Source: JABMNT01 sp048262655
GTDB lineage: Bacteria > Pseudomonadota > Alphaproteobacteria > Rhodospirillales > Casp-alpha2
Length of the DNA stretch: 64,000 bases
Direction of reading: 5' to 3'
NCBI GenBank assembly: GCA_048262655.1
Contig: JBLXEY010000005.1
Coordinates: forward strand, 124,001 to 188,000
The notes under the pieces were generated by a model. That model was given only the letters and a program-made list of their open reading frames with translations, was not told the DNA's origin and searched no databases. Position 1 is the first letter of the stretch. Each line of letters opens with the position of its first letter. This document shows, in pieces, positions 1-8,751 of this stretch. Made by a program: the position numbers and the translations under genes.

Positions 1-578
1 GCAGGAGCTTCATCTGTTTCGATAATATGCCGAATGCCGTGCTGGAGGTAGTCATATCCGGTTATCAACGTAATGAGAGCTGCAGCCCATAATCCCCAAA
101 ATCCAATTTCAGAGGTAGTCACAGGCCCGAAATCAGGTCCGTTGGGGCCCACCAACAAAAACCCTAAAGCCAGCATCTGTATTCCGGTCTTCCACTTGGC
201 CAGTTTGCTAACAGGCACGCTGACATCCAATTCCGCCAAAAATTCGCGTAACCCAGAGACCAATATTTCCCGACACAGGATAATCGCAGCAGGAATAACG
301 GTCAGCCCTGAAACCCGGTCAATTCCAACCAAGGCCAGCAGAACACCTGCCACCAGAAGTTTATCTGCAATCGGGTCCAGAAAACGCCCAAAAGCCGACT
401 GCTGATGCCAGGCCCGCGCTAAATAACCATCAAAAAAATCGGTAATACAGGCATATGTATAAGCCGAAAAGGCAAGCCAGCTGCCGACAGGGTCGTCGAC
501 AAACAACAAAAGAAAAATCAGGATGGGGATCGCAAGAATACGCGAAACAGTCAATATATTCGGCAGGCGACGCAACAT
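1..578 (-). CDS. pgsA: CDP-diacylglycerol--glycerol-3-phosphate 3-phosphatidyltransferase, partial (3' end outside window)
   Basis: Inner-membrane enzyme that makes phosphatidylglycerophosphate from CDP-diacylglycerol and glycerol-3-phosphate. Translating the minus strand from the ATG at 578 gives 192 codons that run off the left edge. The CDP-alcohol phosphatidyltransferase signature is complete: D50-G51, A54-R55, G64, D68 and D72 in the pattern DGxxARxxxxxxxxGxxxDxxxD. Hydrophobic segments lie around residues 10-27 and 75-90 and near the visible C-terminus. It lies 49 bases downstream of uvrC on the same strand, the usual alphaproteobacterial pairing. The end of the gene cannot be seen. Confidence 0.93.
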   Translation of the reverse strand, partial: MLRRLPNILTVSRILAIPILIFLLLFVDDPVGSWLAFSAYTYACITDFFDGYLARAWHQQSAFGRFLDPIADKLLVAGVLLALVGIDRVSGLTVIPAAIILCREILVSGLREFLAELDVSVPVSKLAKWKTGIQMLALGFLLVGPNGPDFGPVTTSEIGFWGLWAAALITLITGYDYLQHGIRHIIETDEAP

Positions 579-627
579 GGGATAGTCCGGTGTTTTAGTG
601 AGCTACTCTTCTCTTGTTTGTATCCCA

Positions 628-2571
628 TTATCCATCTGGATGAAACCAATCATAAATATTATTGGCAAGTGCAGTATTTATACCTTCTACGGCCTCCAAA
701 TCCGTACGTCCTGCCTGGGCAACCGCTTCTGGCCCGCCAAAATGGTGAAGCAACGCTTTCTTCCGTTTCGCACCGACGTTCGGAATTTCATCCAATATGG
801 ATCGAGAGATAGCCCGCGATCGTTTCTGGCGATGGCTGCCGATTGCAAAGCGGTGGGCTTCGTCTCGCAATCGTTGAAGAAAATAAAGCGCTGGATTTTT
901 AGGTTCCAACTCAATTGGCGGACTGCGGTCGGACAAGAAAATACGCTCTCGACCGGCATTTCGATCTGGACCTTTGGCGATTGCTGCTATGGCCACATCA
1001 TCTATGCCCAGTTCTTCAAAAACATCTAGCCCCATGGTCAGTTGCCCTTTACCGCCATCCAGCAGAACAAGATCAGGCCACTGGCCCGACGTTCGGTCCG
1101 GGTCTTCACGCAAGGCCCTTGAAAAACGGCGCGTCAGCACCTCTTTCATCATGGCATAGTCATCTCCCGCCGCGTAGCCGTCAGTGCCAATGCGTCCGTC
1201 AACGGGAGCTGCGCCTTTAATCGTAAATTTCCTGTAAGCGCCTTTGATAAAACCTTCCGGCCCCGCCACAATCATTCCGCCGACGGCTTTGGTGCCAGAT
1301 ACATGACTGTTATCATACACCTCAATGCGTTCCGGTAAGCTATCAAGTTTAAAGACGTCCTGCACCCGCTCCAGCAGCCGGCGTTGTGACGCGCTCTCCG
1401 ACATCCGCCTCCCATGGGCGTCTTTCGCATTGGTCAATGCGTGGTCTATGAGTTTGCGCTTGTCTCCGCGTTTTGGGCACAAAAGCTTAACCGTCTTTTC
1501 TGCCCGCACCGATAAAGCTTCCTTAACAAGTTCACTATTGGGAATATCGTGACTGACATAAATCGTTTTGGGCGGAATTGTCTTGGCATAGAATTGCCCT
1601 ATAAATGCTTCCAGAACTTCGGCGACATCCGCATCACGGGCTTGACTTGGAAAATAGGAACGATTGCCAAAATTGGCCCCTGTACGGAAGAAAAAAACCT
1701 GGATACATGTGATGCCTCCTTCCTGGTGTGCGGCAATGACGTCGGCCTCGTCAACACCTTGCATATTGATATCCTGGCGTGCCTGCACGCGGGTCAGGGC
1801 GCGAATGCGATCGCGATACTGACCGGCGATTTCAAATTCCAATGCATCACTGGCTTCCTGCATTTTTTGGGCAAAGTCTTTTTGGATTTGTTGCGATCCT
1901 CCCGATAGAAAGTTACGCGCCTGTGAAACGAGCGTTTTGTAGTCTTTAGAACTGACCTTATCGACGCATGGAGCAGCGCACCGTTTAATCTGATGCAACA
2001 AACACGGCCGCGTCCGATTGGCAAAAACGGAATCTGTACATGTCCTGAGGAGAAATGCCCGCTGCAAAACTGCCAAGGTTTCATTGACGGCCCAAACGGA
2101 GGCGAAGGGGCCAAAATAGTCGCCCTTTTTTTTCTGCGCTCCTCTGTGCTTGAGAACCTGGGGAAACTCATGCTCCCCTGTTACAAGGATAAACGGAAAA
2201 GATTTATCGTCGCGCAACAGAATGTTGTACTTTGGCGCATAACGCTTGATCAGATTCGACTCCAGAAGCAGTGCTTCCGCTTCCGTATGCGTTGTCACAA
2301 ACTCCATGGAAGCAGTTTCGGAAATCATGCGACGGATGCGGATCGACTGGCGTTCGGGCGCGGTATAGGCAACCACCCTTTTTTTCAGATTCTTGGCCTT
2401 GCCTACATAGAGAACATCCCCGTTGAGATTAATCATTCGATAAACGCCCGGATGACTTGGCAGACGTTTCAGGTGATCTTCAATAACCTGAACACCAACC
2501 ATGGGCTCCTCCTTTTTATCAGGTAAGGGAGCTAAGTCCTTGTCCAAATGCGGGTTTTCGTTTTGACTCAC
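628..2571 (-). CDS. uvrC: UvrABC excinuclease subunit C
   Basis: Nucleotide-excision-repair endonuclease that makes both cuts around a UvrB-bound lesion. At 647 aa it is about 35 aa longer than the core, because of a charged N-terminal extension (residues 1-35). The GIY-YIG nuclease domain starts near residue 38, with GVY at 42-44 and YVG at 55-57. A cysteine-rich RPCLLHQIKRCAAPC segment, a UVR-like stretch, the RNase H-like C-terminal nuclease (VYDNSHVSG) and terminal helix-hairpin-helix motifs (IPNVGAKRKKALLHHFG) follow in order. No LexA-type operator was recognised upstream. pgsA follows after 49 bases. Confidence 0.97.
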   Translation of the reverse strand: MSQNENPHLDKDLAPLPDKKEEPMVGVQVIEDHLKRLPSHPGVYRMINLNGDVLYVGKAKNLKKRVVAYTAPERQSIRIRRMISETASMEFVTTHTEAEALLLESNLIKRYAPKYNILLRDDKSFPFILVTGEHEFPQVLKHRGAQKKKGDYFGPFASVWAVNETLAVLQRAFLLRTCTDSVFANRTRPCLLHQIKRCAAPCVDKVSSKDYKTLVSQARNFLSGGSQQIQKDFAQKMQEASDALEFEIAGQYRDRIRALTRVQARQDINMQGVDEADVIAAHQEGGITCIQVFFFRTGANFGNRSYFPSQARDADVAEVLEAFIGQFYAKTIPPKTIYVSHDIPNSELVKEALSVRAEKTVKLLCPKRGDKRKLIDHALTNAKDAHGRRMSESASQRRLLERVQDVFKLDSLPERIEVYDNSHVSGTKAVGGMIVAGPEGFIKGAYRKFTIKGAAPVDGRIGTDGYAAGDDYAMMKEVLTRRFSRALREDPDRTSGQWPDLVLLDGGKGQLTMGLDVFEELGIDDVAIAAIAKGPDRNAGRERIFLSDRSPPIELEPKNPALYFLQRLRDEAHRFAIGSHRQKRSRAISRSILDEIPNVGAKRKKALLHHFGGPEAVAQAGRTDLEAVEGINTALANNIYDWFHPDG

Positions 2572-2928
2572 AAATCACACTTTCAGCGCGTTAACATGGC
2601 TTCATAAATCCTAATAACAACGGGGCCCAATTCCCACACATAACTATCCACGTATCCTGTGGATAACATTGTTGAAAACCCTGATAGTTTTCGACAGACT
2701 CGTAAAATTACAAGGGCTTACTGAGTTTGCCTAAAAAATAAGCATTTATCTAACCCATTGATTTATAACGACTTATCAAATTTCAAGTAGATTCTGCATC
2801 TTTCTAGAAACATTCTGAATTAAATACGTCACTCAAATGTAACATAACGTCACCTGTGCACAACTGGGATGAGGCGATCGAAGCTAAGCCCTTAAAATAT
2901 AGACTTTTCTTGCAGAAATATTGCAGTT
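2572..2928. other. AT-rich intergenic region with a DnaA-box-like motif
   Basis: This 357-base stretch between uvrC and folB carries no convincing ORF and is clearly richer in A+T than its flanks. It contains a perfect 9-mer match to the DnaA box consensus on the complementary strand (TGTGGATAA, 2658-2666). A looser match (CTATCCACG) lies about 10 bases before it, and TGTGCACAA lies near 2856. It must also hold the uvrC promoter. No repeat array was seen, so origin function is unproven. Confidence 0.4.
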
Positions 2929-3348
2929 TTATGTCCGCGGATTAAAGCGCTCAATTTCCACGCCAACGCTCTCGGCACATGCAATAATATCGAGCTTTTC
3001 GACTCTGACTCTTGCTGTGATTACCCGTTCATCCTCCAGGCACATATCTGCAATATTCTCAGCCAGCGTTTCGACCAGATTAATGTGGCCTTTCGCTATA
3101 ATTGCTTCGATCCCTTTTGCCATATCTTCATAACTAATGACATTTCGGATATCATCATTAATGACTTGATCCCCTTCACCCACAGCCAAATCAAGATTTA
3201 TGCGCACACGCTGCTCATGCTCTTTTTCGTGTGTATATATCCCAATGGAACAATCAACGATCATATCTCGGATAAATACATGCCGAATTTTTTGGCTGCC
3301 ATCTGCGATGCCATGACGATATTGCGTCGCTGTACTGGGTTGTGTCAT
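2929..3348 (-). CDS. folB: dihydroneopterin aldolase family protein
   Basis: Folate-pathway enzyme that cleaves dihydroneopterin to 6-hydroxymethyl-dihydropterin and glycolaldehyde. The 139 aa product has the FolB/FolX tunnelling fold pattern: an IRDMIVDCSIGIYTHEK strand near residue 26, the central VISYEDMAKGIE segment and the NLVETLAENIA helix with its conserved Glu. A roughly 20 aa N-terminal extension precedes the core. The ATG at 3348 is followed downstream by an unrelated intergenic region, so folB ends its transcription unit. The FolM-like gene 47 bases upstream supports a pterin role. FolX-type epimerase activity cannot be excluded. Confidence 0.85.
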   Translation of the reverse strand: MTQPSTATQYRHGIADGSQKIRHVFIRDMIVDCSIGIYTHEKEHEQRVRINLDLAVGEGDQVINDDIRNVISYEDMAKGIEAIIAKGHINLVETLAENIADMCLEDERVITARVRVEKLDIIACAESVGVEIERFNPRT

Positions 3349-3394
3349 GGGCTTATCCTGAACTTATTGTAAAAAGTGTGAGCGACAGTGTTTA

Positions 3395-4156
3395 TCATGG
3401 GCTTACGTGTGCACCCGGATACGACCCGAGATGCTGACCAGAATCCAGAGCGATCATCTGACCCGTCATTGTCGGCGACTGCAAAATAAAATTGACGCCA
3501 CGGCTAATGTCTTGCGGGGTTACGTCACGTTTCAATGGAACAGATGCAACCTCTGCTGCGAAGTCTGCTTCGCTTTGATGGATGCTCTGCAGGGTCGGTC
3601 CGGGCCCAATGGCATTAACTCGAATACGCGGAGCCAGTGATTTGGCGAGCACCTGTGTTGCCCCCCACAAGCCCATTTTGCTCAGGGTATAAGATGTAAA
3701 CTCCGGGGTCGGGTTCCAGACGCGCTGATCAATGATATTAATGATTACGCCTTGTTCATCTTCAGGCAAATTCGCAGCAAATTTCTGGCTAAGGACGAAA
3801 GGGGCTCGAAAATTAACGCCCATATGCGCATTCCAACTTTCCAGGCTAACGGTTTCCACCGCATCCTCTTCAAAAATCGACGCATTGTTAACGAGAGCGG
3901 TAAGAGGGCCGAGCGACGTTGACGCTTGCTCAAACAGTTGCCCTAACTGTTCTTCTTCGGCAAGGTCCGCAGCCACGTCGACAGCCCGCACGCCCGATTG
4001 TTCCAGTTCACGAACAAAAGCCTTGGTTTCTGAATTCGTCTCCCGGCAATGTACCACAACGTTCCAACCGGTTGCCGCCATACCTAAAGCGATAGACCGG
4101 CCAATACGACGCACACCGCCGGTAATGAGGGCATTCTTATGGCCACGGGTGTTCAT
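3395..4156 (-). CDS. SDR family oxidoreductase, FolM/pteridine-reductase-like
   Basis: Short-chain dehydrogenase of 253 aa. The Rossmann motif is ITGGVRRIGRSIA (residues 11-23). The Arg-containing loop resembles pteridine reductases and FolM rather than the usual TGxxxGIG. NAS at 91-93 and the catalytic pair Y156/K160 are present. It is probably an NADPH-dependent dihydropterin or dihydrofolate reductase acting with the adjacent folB. This is inferred from loop type and neighbourhood; a general SDR function remains possible. The gene starts 39 bases after the exchanger gene ends. Confidence 0.75.
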   Translation of the reverse strand: MNTRGHKNALITGGVRRIGRSIALGMAATGWNVVVHCRETNSETKAFVRELEQSGVRAVDVAADLAEEEQLGQLFEQASTSLGPLTALVNNASIFEEDAVETVSLESWNAHMGVNFRAPFVLSQKFAANLPEDEQGVIINIIDQRVWNPTPEFTSYTLSKMGLWGATQVLAKSLAPRIRVNAIGPGPTLQSIHQSEADFAAEVASVPLKRDVTPQDISRGVNFILQSPTMTGQMIALDSGQHLGSYPGAHVSP

Positions 4157-4195
4157 GAGCAGCGCCTAATGCTCATGGTCAACACTTGCTCCGCC

Positions 4196-5173
4196 TCAGC
4201 CCAACAGCGCCAAGGCGTCATTAACGCCATAAGCCTGAATCCAGACGTAAGCCACATATGCGGCCAACAGGGCAACTCCGGTAATTCTGGGAATTCGCCA
4301 GTTCCAGACCAAAACAGGCCATAGAACCGCCGTAGACAAGACCATAACCCAAATATCAAAATCCAGGATCTGCTGCGGAATGGGAACAACAGCGACCAAA
4401 CCAATAACCCCGCCAATACCCAGGATATTAAACAAGTTCGAGCCAATTACATTGCCAATAGCAACAGCCGGGTGACCGCGGAAAGCGGCAACCAACGAGG
4501 CCGCCAGCTCAGGCAGTGACGTTCCAAGTGCAAAAAGCGTTAACCCAATGACTTCTTCTGAAACGCCAAAGGTCCGGGCAACTTGAACCCCACCGTCAAC
4601 CAGCAAGTCAGCACCGAACCCAAGACCGAACAGACCAACAACTACCATTATAATCGCGACATAAAGCGGCTTCGGGGTACCCTGCAGGTCTTCGACTTCA
4701 AGCTCCGCTTCCTTGGCCGCTTCAGGGTCATTTTTAGAACGCCAGTAGGACGCCCCCAAAAAGCCAAAGAACGCAACCAGTAGAGCCAGACCAGAGGTCA
4801 AGCCAAGGTCGCCAACCAAACAAAGTCCCATGAACAGGATAGAGCCGCCCAACAAAATCCAACCGTCCATAGGCGCAGAACCGGGATGATCAACAATAGG
4901 TTTAAAGAGACAAGTCGCCCCCAAAATCAACAGAACGTTGGCAATATTCGAACCGACAATATTGCCTACAGCCAATCCCGACGCGCCGGAATAAATCGCA
5001 TCCAAAGAGACGACCAGCTCCGGAGCCGAAGTCCCCACAGCAACTACCGTCATACCAATAACAAGGGGAGAAACACCAAATCTATCAGCCAGGGACACCG
5101 ATCCGCGCACCAAAACCTCAGCGGCTCCGACCAAAACTATAAAGCCGGCCAAAACCTGCAAATACATTATCAT
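4196..5173 (-). CDS. calcium/sodium antiporter, YrbG-like CaCA family
   Basis: Inner-membrane cation exchanger of 325 aa with about ten hydrophobic segments. The two inverted CaCA alpha-repeats are visible as GMTVVAVGTSAPELVVSLDA near residue 40 and GLTLFALGTSLPELAASLVA near residue 210, each followed by a GNxxGSN motif (GNIVGSNIAN, GNVIGSNLFN). An acidic linker around residues 145-165 separates the halves. Its ATG overlaps the stop of rppH by four bases, so the two genes are co-transcribed. Substrate (Ca2+ or Na+/K+) cannot be told from sequence. Confidence 0.9.
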   Translation of the reverse strand: MIMYLQVLAGFIVLVGAAEVLVRGSVSLADRFGVSPLVIGMTVVAVGTSAPELVVSLDAIYSGASGLAVGNIVGSNIANVLLILGATCLFKPIVDHPGSAPMDGWILLGGSILFMGLCLVGDLGLTSGLALLVAFFGFLGASYWRSKNDPEAAKEAELEVEDLQGTPKPLYVAIIMVVVGLFGLGFGADLLVDGGVQVARTFGVSEEVIGLTLFALGTSLPELAASLVAAFRGHPAVAIGNVIGSNLFNILGIGGVIGLVAVVPIPQQILDFDIWVMVLSTAVLWPVLVWNWRIPRITGVALLAAYVAYVWIQAYGVNDALALLG

Positions 5174-5700
5174 TCGTCGGCGATCCTTTCGGGGAGATCC
5201 TTAAATTCTTTAACGACGTCTATATATACGTTGCGCTTGAAAGGTACAATCAACTCTGGAACTTCGTCCAAACTTACCCACTTCCAACTGGAAAATTCCG
5301 GTTTATCGTGGGTATCCAGTCGAAACTCGCTATCCTTTCCGGTAAACCTAAGAGCAAACCATTTTTGCGTTTGCCCCCGAAAAACGCCTTTTTTGGATGT
5401 ATTTCGCATTGATTGAGGCAAATCGTAACTAAACCACTTTGTTGCCTCGCGAATGATGATAGCGTTTTGGGTGCCGGTTTCTTCTTCCAGTTCCCGCATG
5501 GCGGCCACTTCAGGCGATTCTCCCGAATCAATTCCCCCCTGTGGCATTTGCCAGGCAAATCTCATTTTAATTCCCGGATCCGAAACGCGTTTACCGACCC
5601 AGACAAGGCCTTCATCATTGAACAGCGCGATGCCAACACAAGGGCGATAGAAATCCTGTGGGCTGTTTGGTTGATCGTTGGGAGAGATAGAATCAGACAT
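5170..5700 (-). CDS. rppH: RNA pyrophosphohydrolase (Nudix)
   Basis: Removes pyrophosphate from the 5' triphosphate end of mRNA and so triggers decay. The 176 aa product has a full Nudix box at residues about 55-76 (GGIDSGE through REELEEETG-type spacing, here REL-EEETG) and the RppH-typical WQMPQGG approach at 50-56. An N-terminal extension of about 15 aa precedes YRPCVGI. The gene begins directly after the deacetylase stop and overlaps the exchanger start by four bases. This placement next to the deacetylase and ctpA is a familiar alphaproteobacterial order. Confidence 0.93.
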   Translation of the reverse strand: MSDSISPNDQPNSPQDFYRPCVGIALFNDEGLVWVGKRVSDPGIKMRFAWQMPQGGIDSGESPEVAAMRELEEETGTQNAIIIREATKWFSYDLPQSMRNTSKKGVFRGQTQKWFALRFTGKDSEFRLDTHDKPEFSSWKWVSLDEVPELIVPFKRNVYIDVVKEFKDLPERIADE

Positions 5701-7355
5701 TATTGAAAGAACTGCTTATCAGCCAAATCAGATACCGGCACGAGAGTTAAGTTACGCTGTTCCATCGTTCTTATCCAGATCAGCATACGCTCCAGCGTAT
5801 TCGGATAAGCATGTATAATAGCAACGGCGGACGCTTGTTCGCGAACAAGCCGGTCAAGCCCCTGAAGTTTTTGATCCATTGCCCGGCGCGATGGCGGGGT
5901 ATCCAGATATACATTGCTGAACGCTTTGGGCAATCCGATTTCCGCAGCGATCCTGCGGGCACGCGATTTTCCACCTCCGCCATCAACAAAAAACAAGCCC
6001 CGGTTCTTTATCTCTGTCAAAATTGGTTTTAGCTGCCCGTCGGCTTCATTAAATTTTGACCCCATAACCGACAACAATCCCACATACCCCGTCATGCGGG
6101 ACATCACATTATGAAGCTGTTTTATGTTATCAGAAACTTGCAAGCCGGTACTTAACGCGAGTGGACCGGCATCCTCAGCCGGAAAGTTTTTGCTTTCCAA
6201 AGGAAGCTCAAGCAGCACTTCATGCCCGGAAAGCCGGGCGCGCAACATCCAGTCGTTTAAGTCCCGGACATAAGGTGAAAATGCTAACGATACCTCGCCG
6301 GGAAGCTTTTTGATTGCCGCCATCGTCGCCGCCCGGCTAAATCCCAGCCCCTTAACGATAATAGCAACTTTCGGGTTTGCGGTGTTTTCGACAAAAGGCC
6401 GGGCATAAACTTGCCAGGGCTGACGGCCATCCTTGCCGATGATCGGCAACGGGTTTTCCAGCCCATCCACTTGCTCAATCAAATTCGCATCAGGCGCATT
6501 TGCCAAAGGCACAACCCGGTCCTGATCTGGCATTTTTTGGTAAGAAACGGACGTGACGGACGGAATGACAAGGCCTTGCCCCGTATCTTTCGGTATGCCG
6601 CCGGTCGTCGAGTTCAATGACAATCCCCCGACGGCCCCAGTGATTGACGACAACGAAGCAGCCCTTGTCTGTTCTGGTGAGAGCGCCTGAGCAGGGGTCT
6701 GGGTTACCGTATCCGTTGCATCGCTGCCGCCAGCAACCGGCGCTGGCGCGACACCACCGGAAACACGTCCTTCGACGATCGCCGAATTGGCTTCAACCGG
6801 TGTCGCAGGCTCTGTCGCATTTGGGGAAGCCGGTGGCGCAAGGCCAGCTTTTCCGATCGCATTGAGCCCACCACCTTTTTGTGGGTTTTTGGGCGCAATA
6901 GCCACTGCGACGCCGCTACCATTAAGCTCCGGCGGATTAACAGCTTCAGGGTCCACACCATCGTCGCCGCCAAGAAACCAGAATCCGGCGCCACCGATCA
7001 CACCAACAACCAAAACCAGAATCGCCGCAAAGACAAAGAGCATGGGATTACGTCCCAATCCCTCATCATCCTCATCATCCTCATCTTCGTCGTCTTCATC
7101 CTCAAACTCTATGTCATCATCATCGCCAAAATCGGGGATTTCATCCTGGTCTCCGCCAGACACCTCATCGCCATCAGCGGTCCCTTCATAGGGGGGCTCC
7201 TCTATTTCTGAATCCAGAATAACGTCTTCTTCAGTTGATGTCGCGGAAAGCTCGGTATCATCATCGATCACAAGCGTGCGGGGGCCATCGTCGTCGAAGT
7301 CTTCTTCGTCGACATCGTCTTTCTTTTTGCGTTTTAAAGCGTCAAAAAGCTTCAC
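5700..7355 (-). CDS. divergent polysaccharide deacetylase family protein
   Basis: Envelope protein of 551 aa. The C-terminal region (about residues 320-551) matches the divergent polysaccharide deacetylase type: KVAIIVKGLGFSRAATMAAI, LAFSPYVRDL, HEVLLELPLE and FVDGGGGKSRARRIA. Ahead of it come a strongly acidic cytoplasmic N-terminus (residues about 15-100, including a run almost entirely of Asp and Glu at 77-98), one transmembrane segment at about 105-128, and a Gly/Ala/Pro-rich linker. The gene lies between ctpA and rppH, as in many relatives. The acidic run is encoded by a near-trinucleotide repeat around 7058-7115. The catalytic activity of the family is poorly defined. Confidence 0.88.
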   Translation of the reverse strand: MKLFDALKRKKKDDVDEEDFDDDGPRTLVIDDDTELSATSTEEDVILDSEIEEPPYEGTADGDEVSGGDQDEIPDFGDDDDIEFEDEDDEDEDDEDDEGLGRNPMLFVFAAILVLVVGVIGGAGFWFLGGDDGVDPEAVNPPELNGSGVAVAIAPKNPQKGGGLNAIGKAGLAPPASPNATEPATPVEANSAIVEGRVSGGVAPAPVAGGSDATDTVTQTPAQALSPEQTRAASLSSITGAVGGLSLNSTTGGIPKDTGQGLVIPSVTSVSYQKMPDQDRVVPLANAPDANLIEQVDGLENPLPIIGKDGRQPWQVYARPFVENTANPKVAIIVKGLGFSRAATMAAIKKLPGEVSLAFSPYVRDLNDWMLRARLSGHEVLLELPLESKNFPAEDAGPLALSTGLQVSDNIKQLHNVMSRMTGYVGLLSVMGSKFNEADGQLKPILTEIKNRGLFFVDGGGGKSRARRIAAEIGLPKAFSNVYLDTPPSRRAMDQKLQGLDRLVREQASAVAIIHAYPNTLERMLIWIRTMEQRNLTLVPVSDLADKQFFQ

Positions 7356-7395
7356 GACGGCCCCTGTTCAATGCAATACCCATTCAGTGTAGAAA

Positions 7396-8751
7396 TTACC
7401 CTTTACCGTTCTGGCTAAAGGAGAATAAGGAAATGCCTTTGATTAAATCAAGAGCCCGGGTCAACTGATAGTCAACAGGAGCCTCGTCTGTCTTCTGGGT
7501 TTCATCCGCCTCAGCACCTTCGTCTGGCTCGGCGGAATCTTCTTTATTTGGCTCTGCGGCCTCGTCGTCGATTGTGTTTTCGTTCTCCAACGCACCACGC
7601 AAATCAGCCTCTCGGCGCTGACCTGCGCCTTGCACAGTTTCGATATTTGCCTGCTCAACAATGATATCCGGGTCAACACCTTCACCTTGGATAGAGCGGC
7701 CAGAAGGCGTGTAATAGCGTGCCGTAGTCAGGCGCATCGCCCCATGACCTGGCAACGGCATGATGGTTTGCACGGATCCTTTTCCGAACGAACGTGTGCC
7801 CAATATAATTGCCCGCTTATGATCCTGCAGGGCACCGGCGACAATTTCTGACGCAGATGCAGACCCACCATTGATCAATACCACAACAGGCTTTCCATGG
7901 GCTAAATCGCCGGATCGAGCATTGTAGCGGCTGGTATCTTCCGCCTGGCGGGAGCGCGTCGAAACAATTTCTCCGCGCTCCAGAAAAGCGTCTGAAATTG
8001 CGACCGCTTGATCAAGAAGTCCGCCCGGGTTGTTTCTCAAATCCAAAACAACCCCCATCAGATCATCTCCCAGCTCCTTATCAAAGGAATCCATCGCTTT
8101 CTTCAAACCGATGTCAGATTGTTCGGTAAAAGATGTGATCCGCACATATCCGATCTTGCCTTCCGTCCGGGACCGGACAGATGTAATTTTAATAACCGCC
8201 CGGGTTATGGTTACGTCGAACGGTTCAGGTGTCCCTTTTCTGCGCACCGTAATTTTGATATCAGCACCAACTTTTCCCCGCATTTTATCGACAGCTTCAG
8301 CCAGCGTTAATCCCTGCACTGTTTCACCGTCCAAATGGGTTATGTAATCACCGGCTTCAATTCCGGCGCGATAGGCGGGGGTATCGTCAATAGGTGAAAT
8401 CACTTTAACGAACCCGGCTTCCATAGAAACCTGAATGCCAAGCCCACCAAACTCTCCGCGGGTGTTGACTTGCATTTCTTTAAAGCGCTTCGCATCCATG
8501 TAACTGGAGTGCGGGTCAAGTGACGTCAGCATACCGGTAATCGCAGACTCAATCAGTTCTTCATCAGTCGGCGTTTCCACATAGTCATTTCTGACGCGTT
8601 CAAAGACATCGCCAAATAAGTTTAAGAGCCGATAGGTGTCAGCGCTATTTTTCGGCTTATCCGTTTCCGCCGCCGAAGCGGGTGCCTGTACCAGAACTGC
8701 AAAACTGATTAAACCAGCAACTAACAGTCCGCCTAGGTTTCTTTTTATCAT
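7396..8751 (-). CDS. ctpA: S41 family C-terminal processing peptidase
   Basis: Periplasmic serine protease of 451 aa that trims envelope proteins. It has an N-terminal signal sequence (about residues 1-28, ending ASA), a PDZ domain around 95-180 (GGLGIQV, GDYITHLDG), and the S41 core. The catalytic Ser is in GGSASASEIVAGAL and the Lys in GTRSFGKGSVQ. An acidic tail of roughly 60 aa follows the core. Its ATG overlaps the envC stop by four bases. EnvC-type proteins and CtpA act together on peptidoglycan hydrolase control in other proteobacteria, which fits the coupling here. Confidence 0.95.
   Translation of the reverse strand: MIKRNLGGLLVAGLISFAVLVQAPASAAETDKPKNSADTYRLLNLFGDVFERVRNDYVETPTDEELIESAITGMLTSLDPHSSYMDAKRFKEMQVNTRGEFGGLGIQVSMEAGFVKVISPIDDTPAYRAGIEAGDYITHLDGETVQGLTLAEAVDKMRGKVGADIKITVRRKGTPEPFDVTITRAVIKITSVRSRTEGKIGYVRITSFTEQSDIGLKKAMDSFDKELGDDLMGVVLDLRNNPGGLLDQAVAISDAFLERGEIVSTRSRQAEDTSRYNARSGDLAHGKPVVVLINGGSASASEIVAGALQDHKRAIILGTRSFGKGSVQTIMPLPGHGAMRLTTARYYTPSGRSIQGEGVDPDIIVEQANIETVQGAGQRREADLRGALENENTIDDEAAEPNKEDSAEPDEGAEADETQKTDEAPVDYQLTRALDLIKGISLFSFSQNGKG

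Noticed and set aside
598..2526. Long plus-strand ORFs opposite uvrC (up to 177 codons)
   Set aside because: They lie wholly within uvrC on the other strand, have no recognisable motifs and no Shine-Dalgarno.
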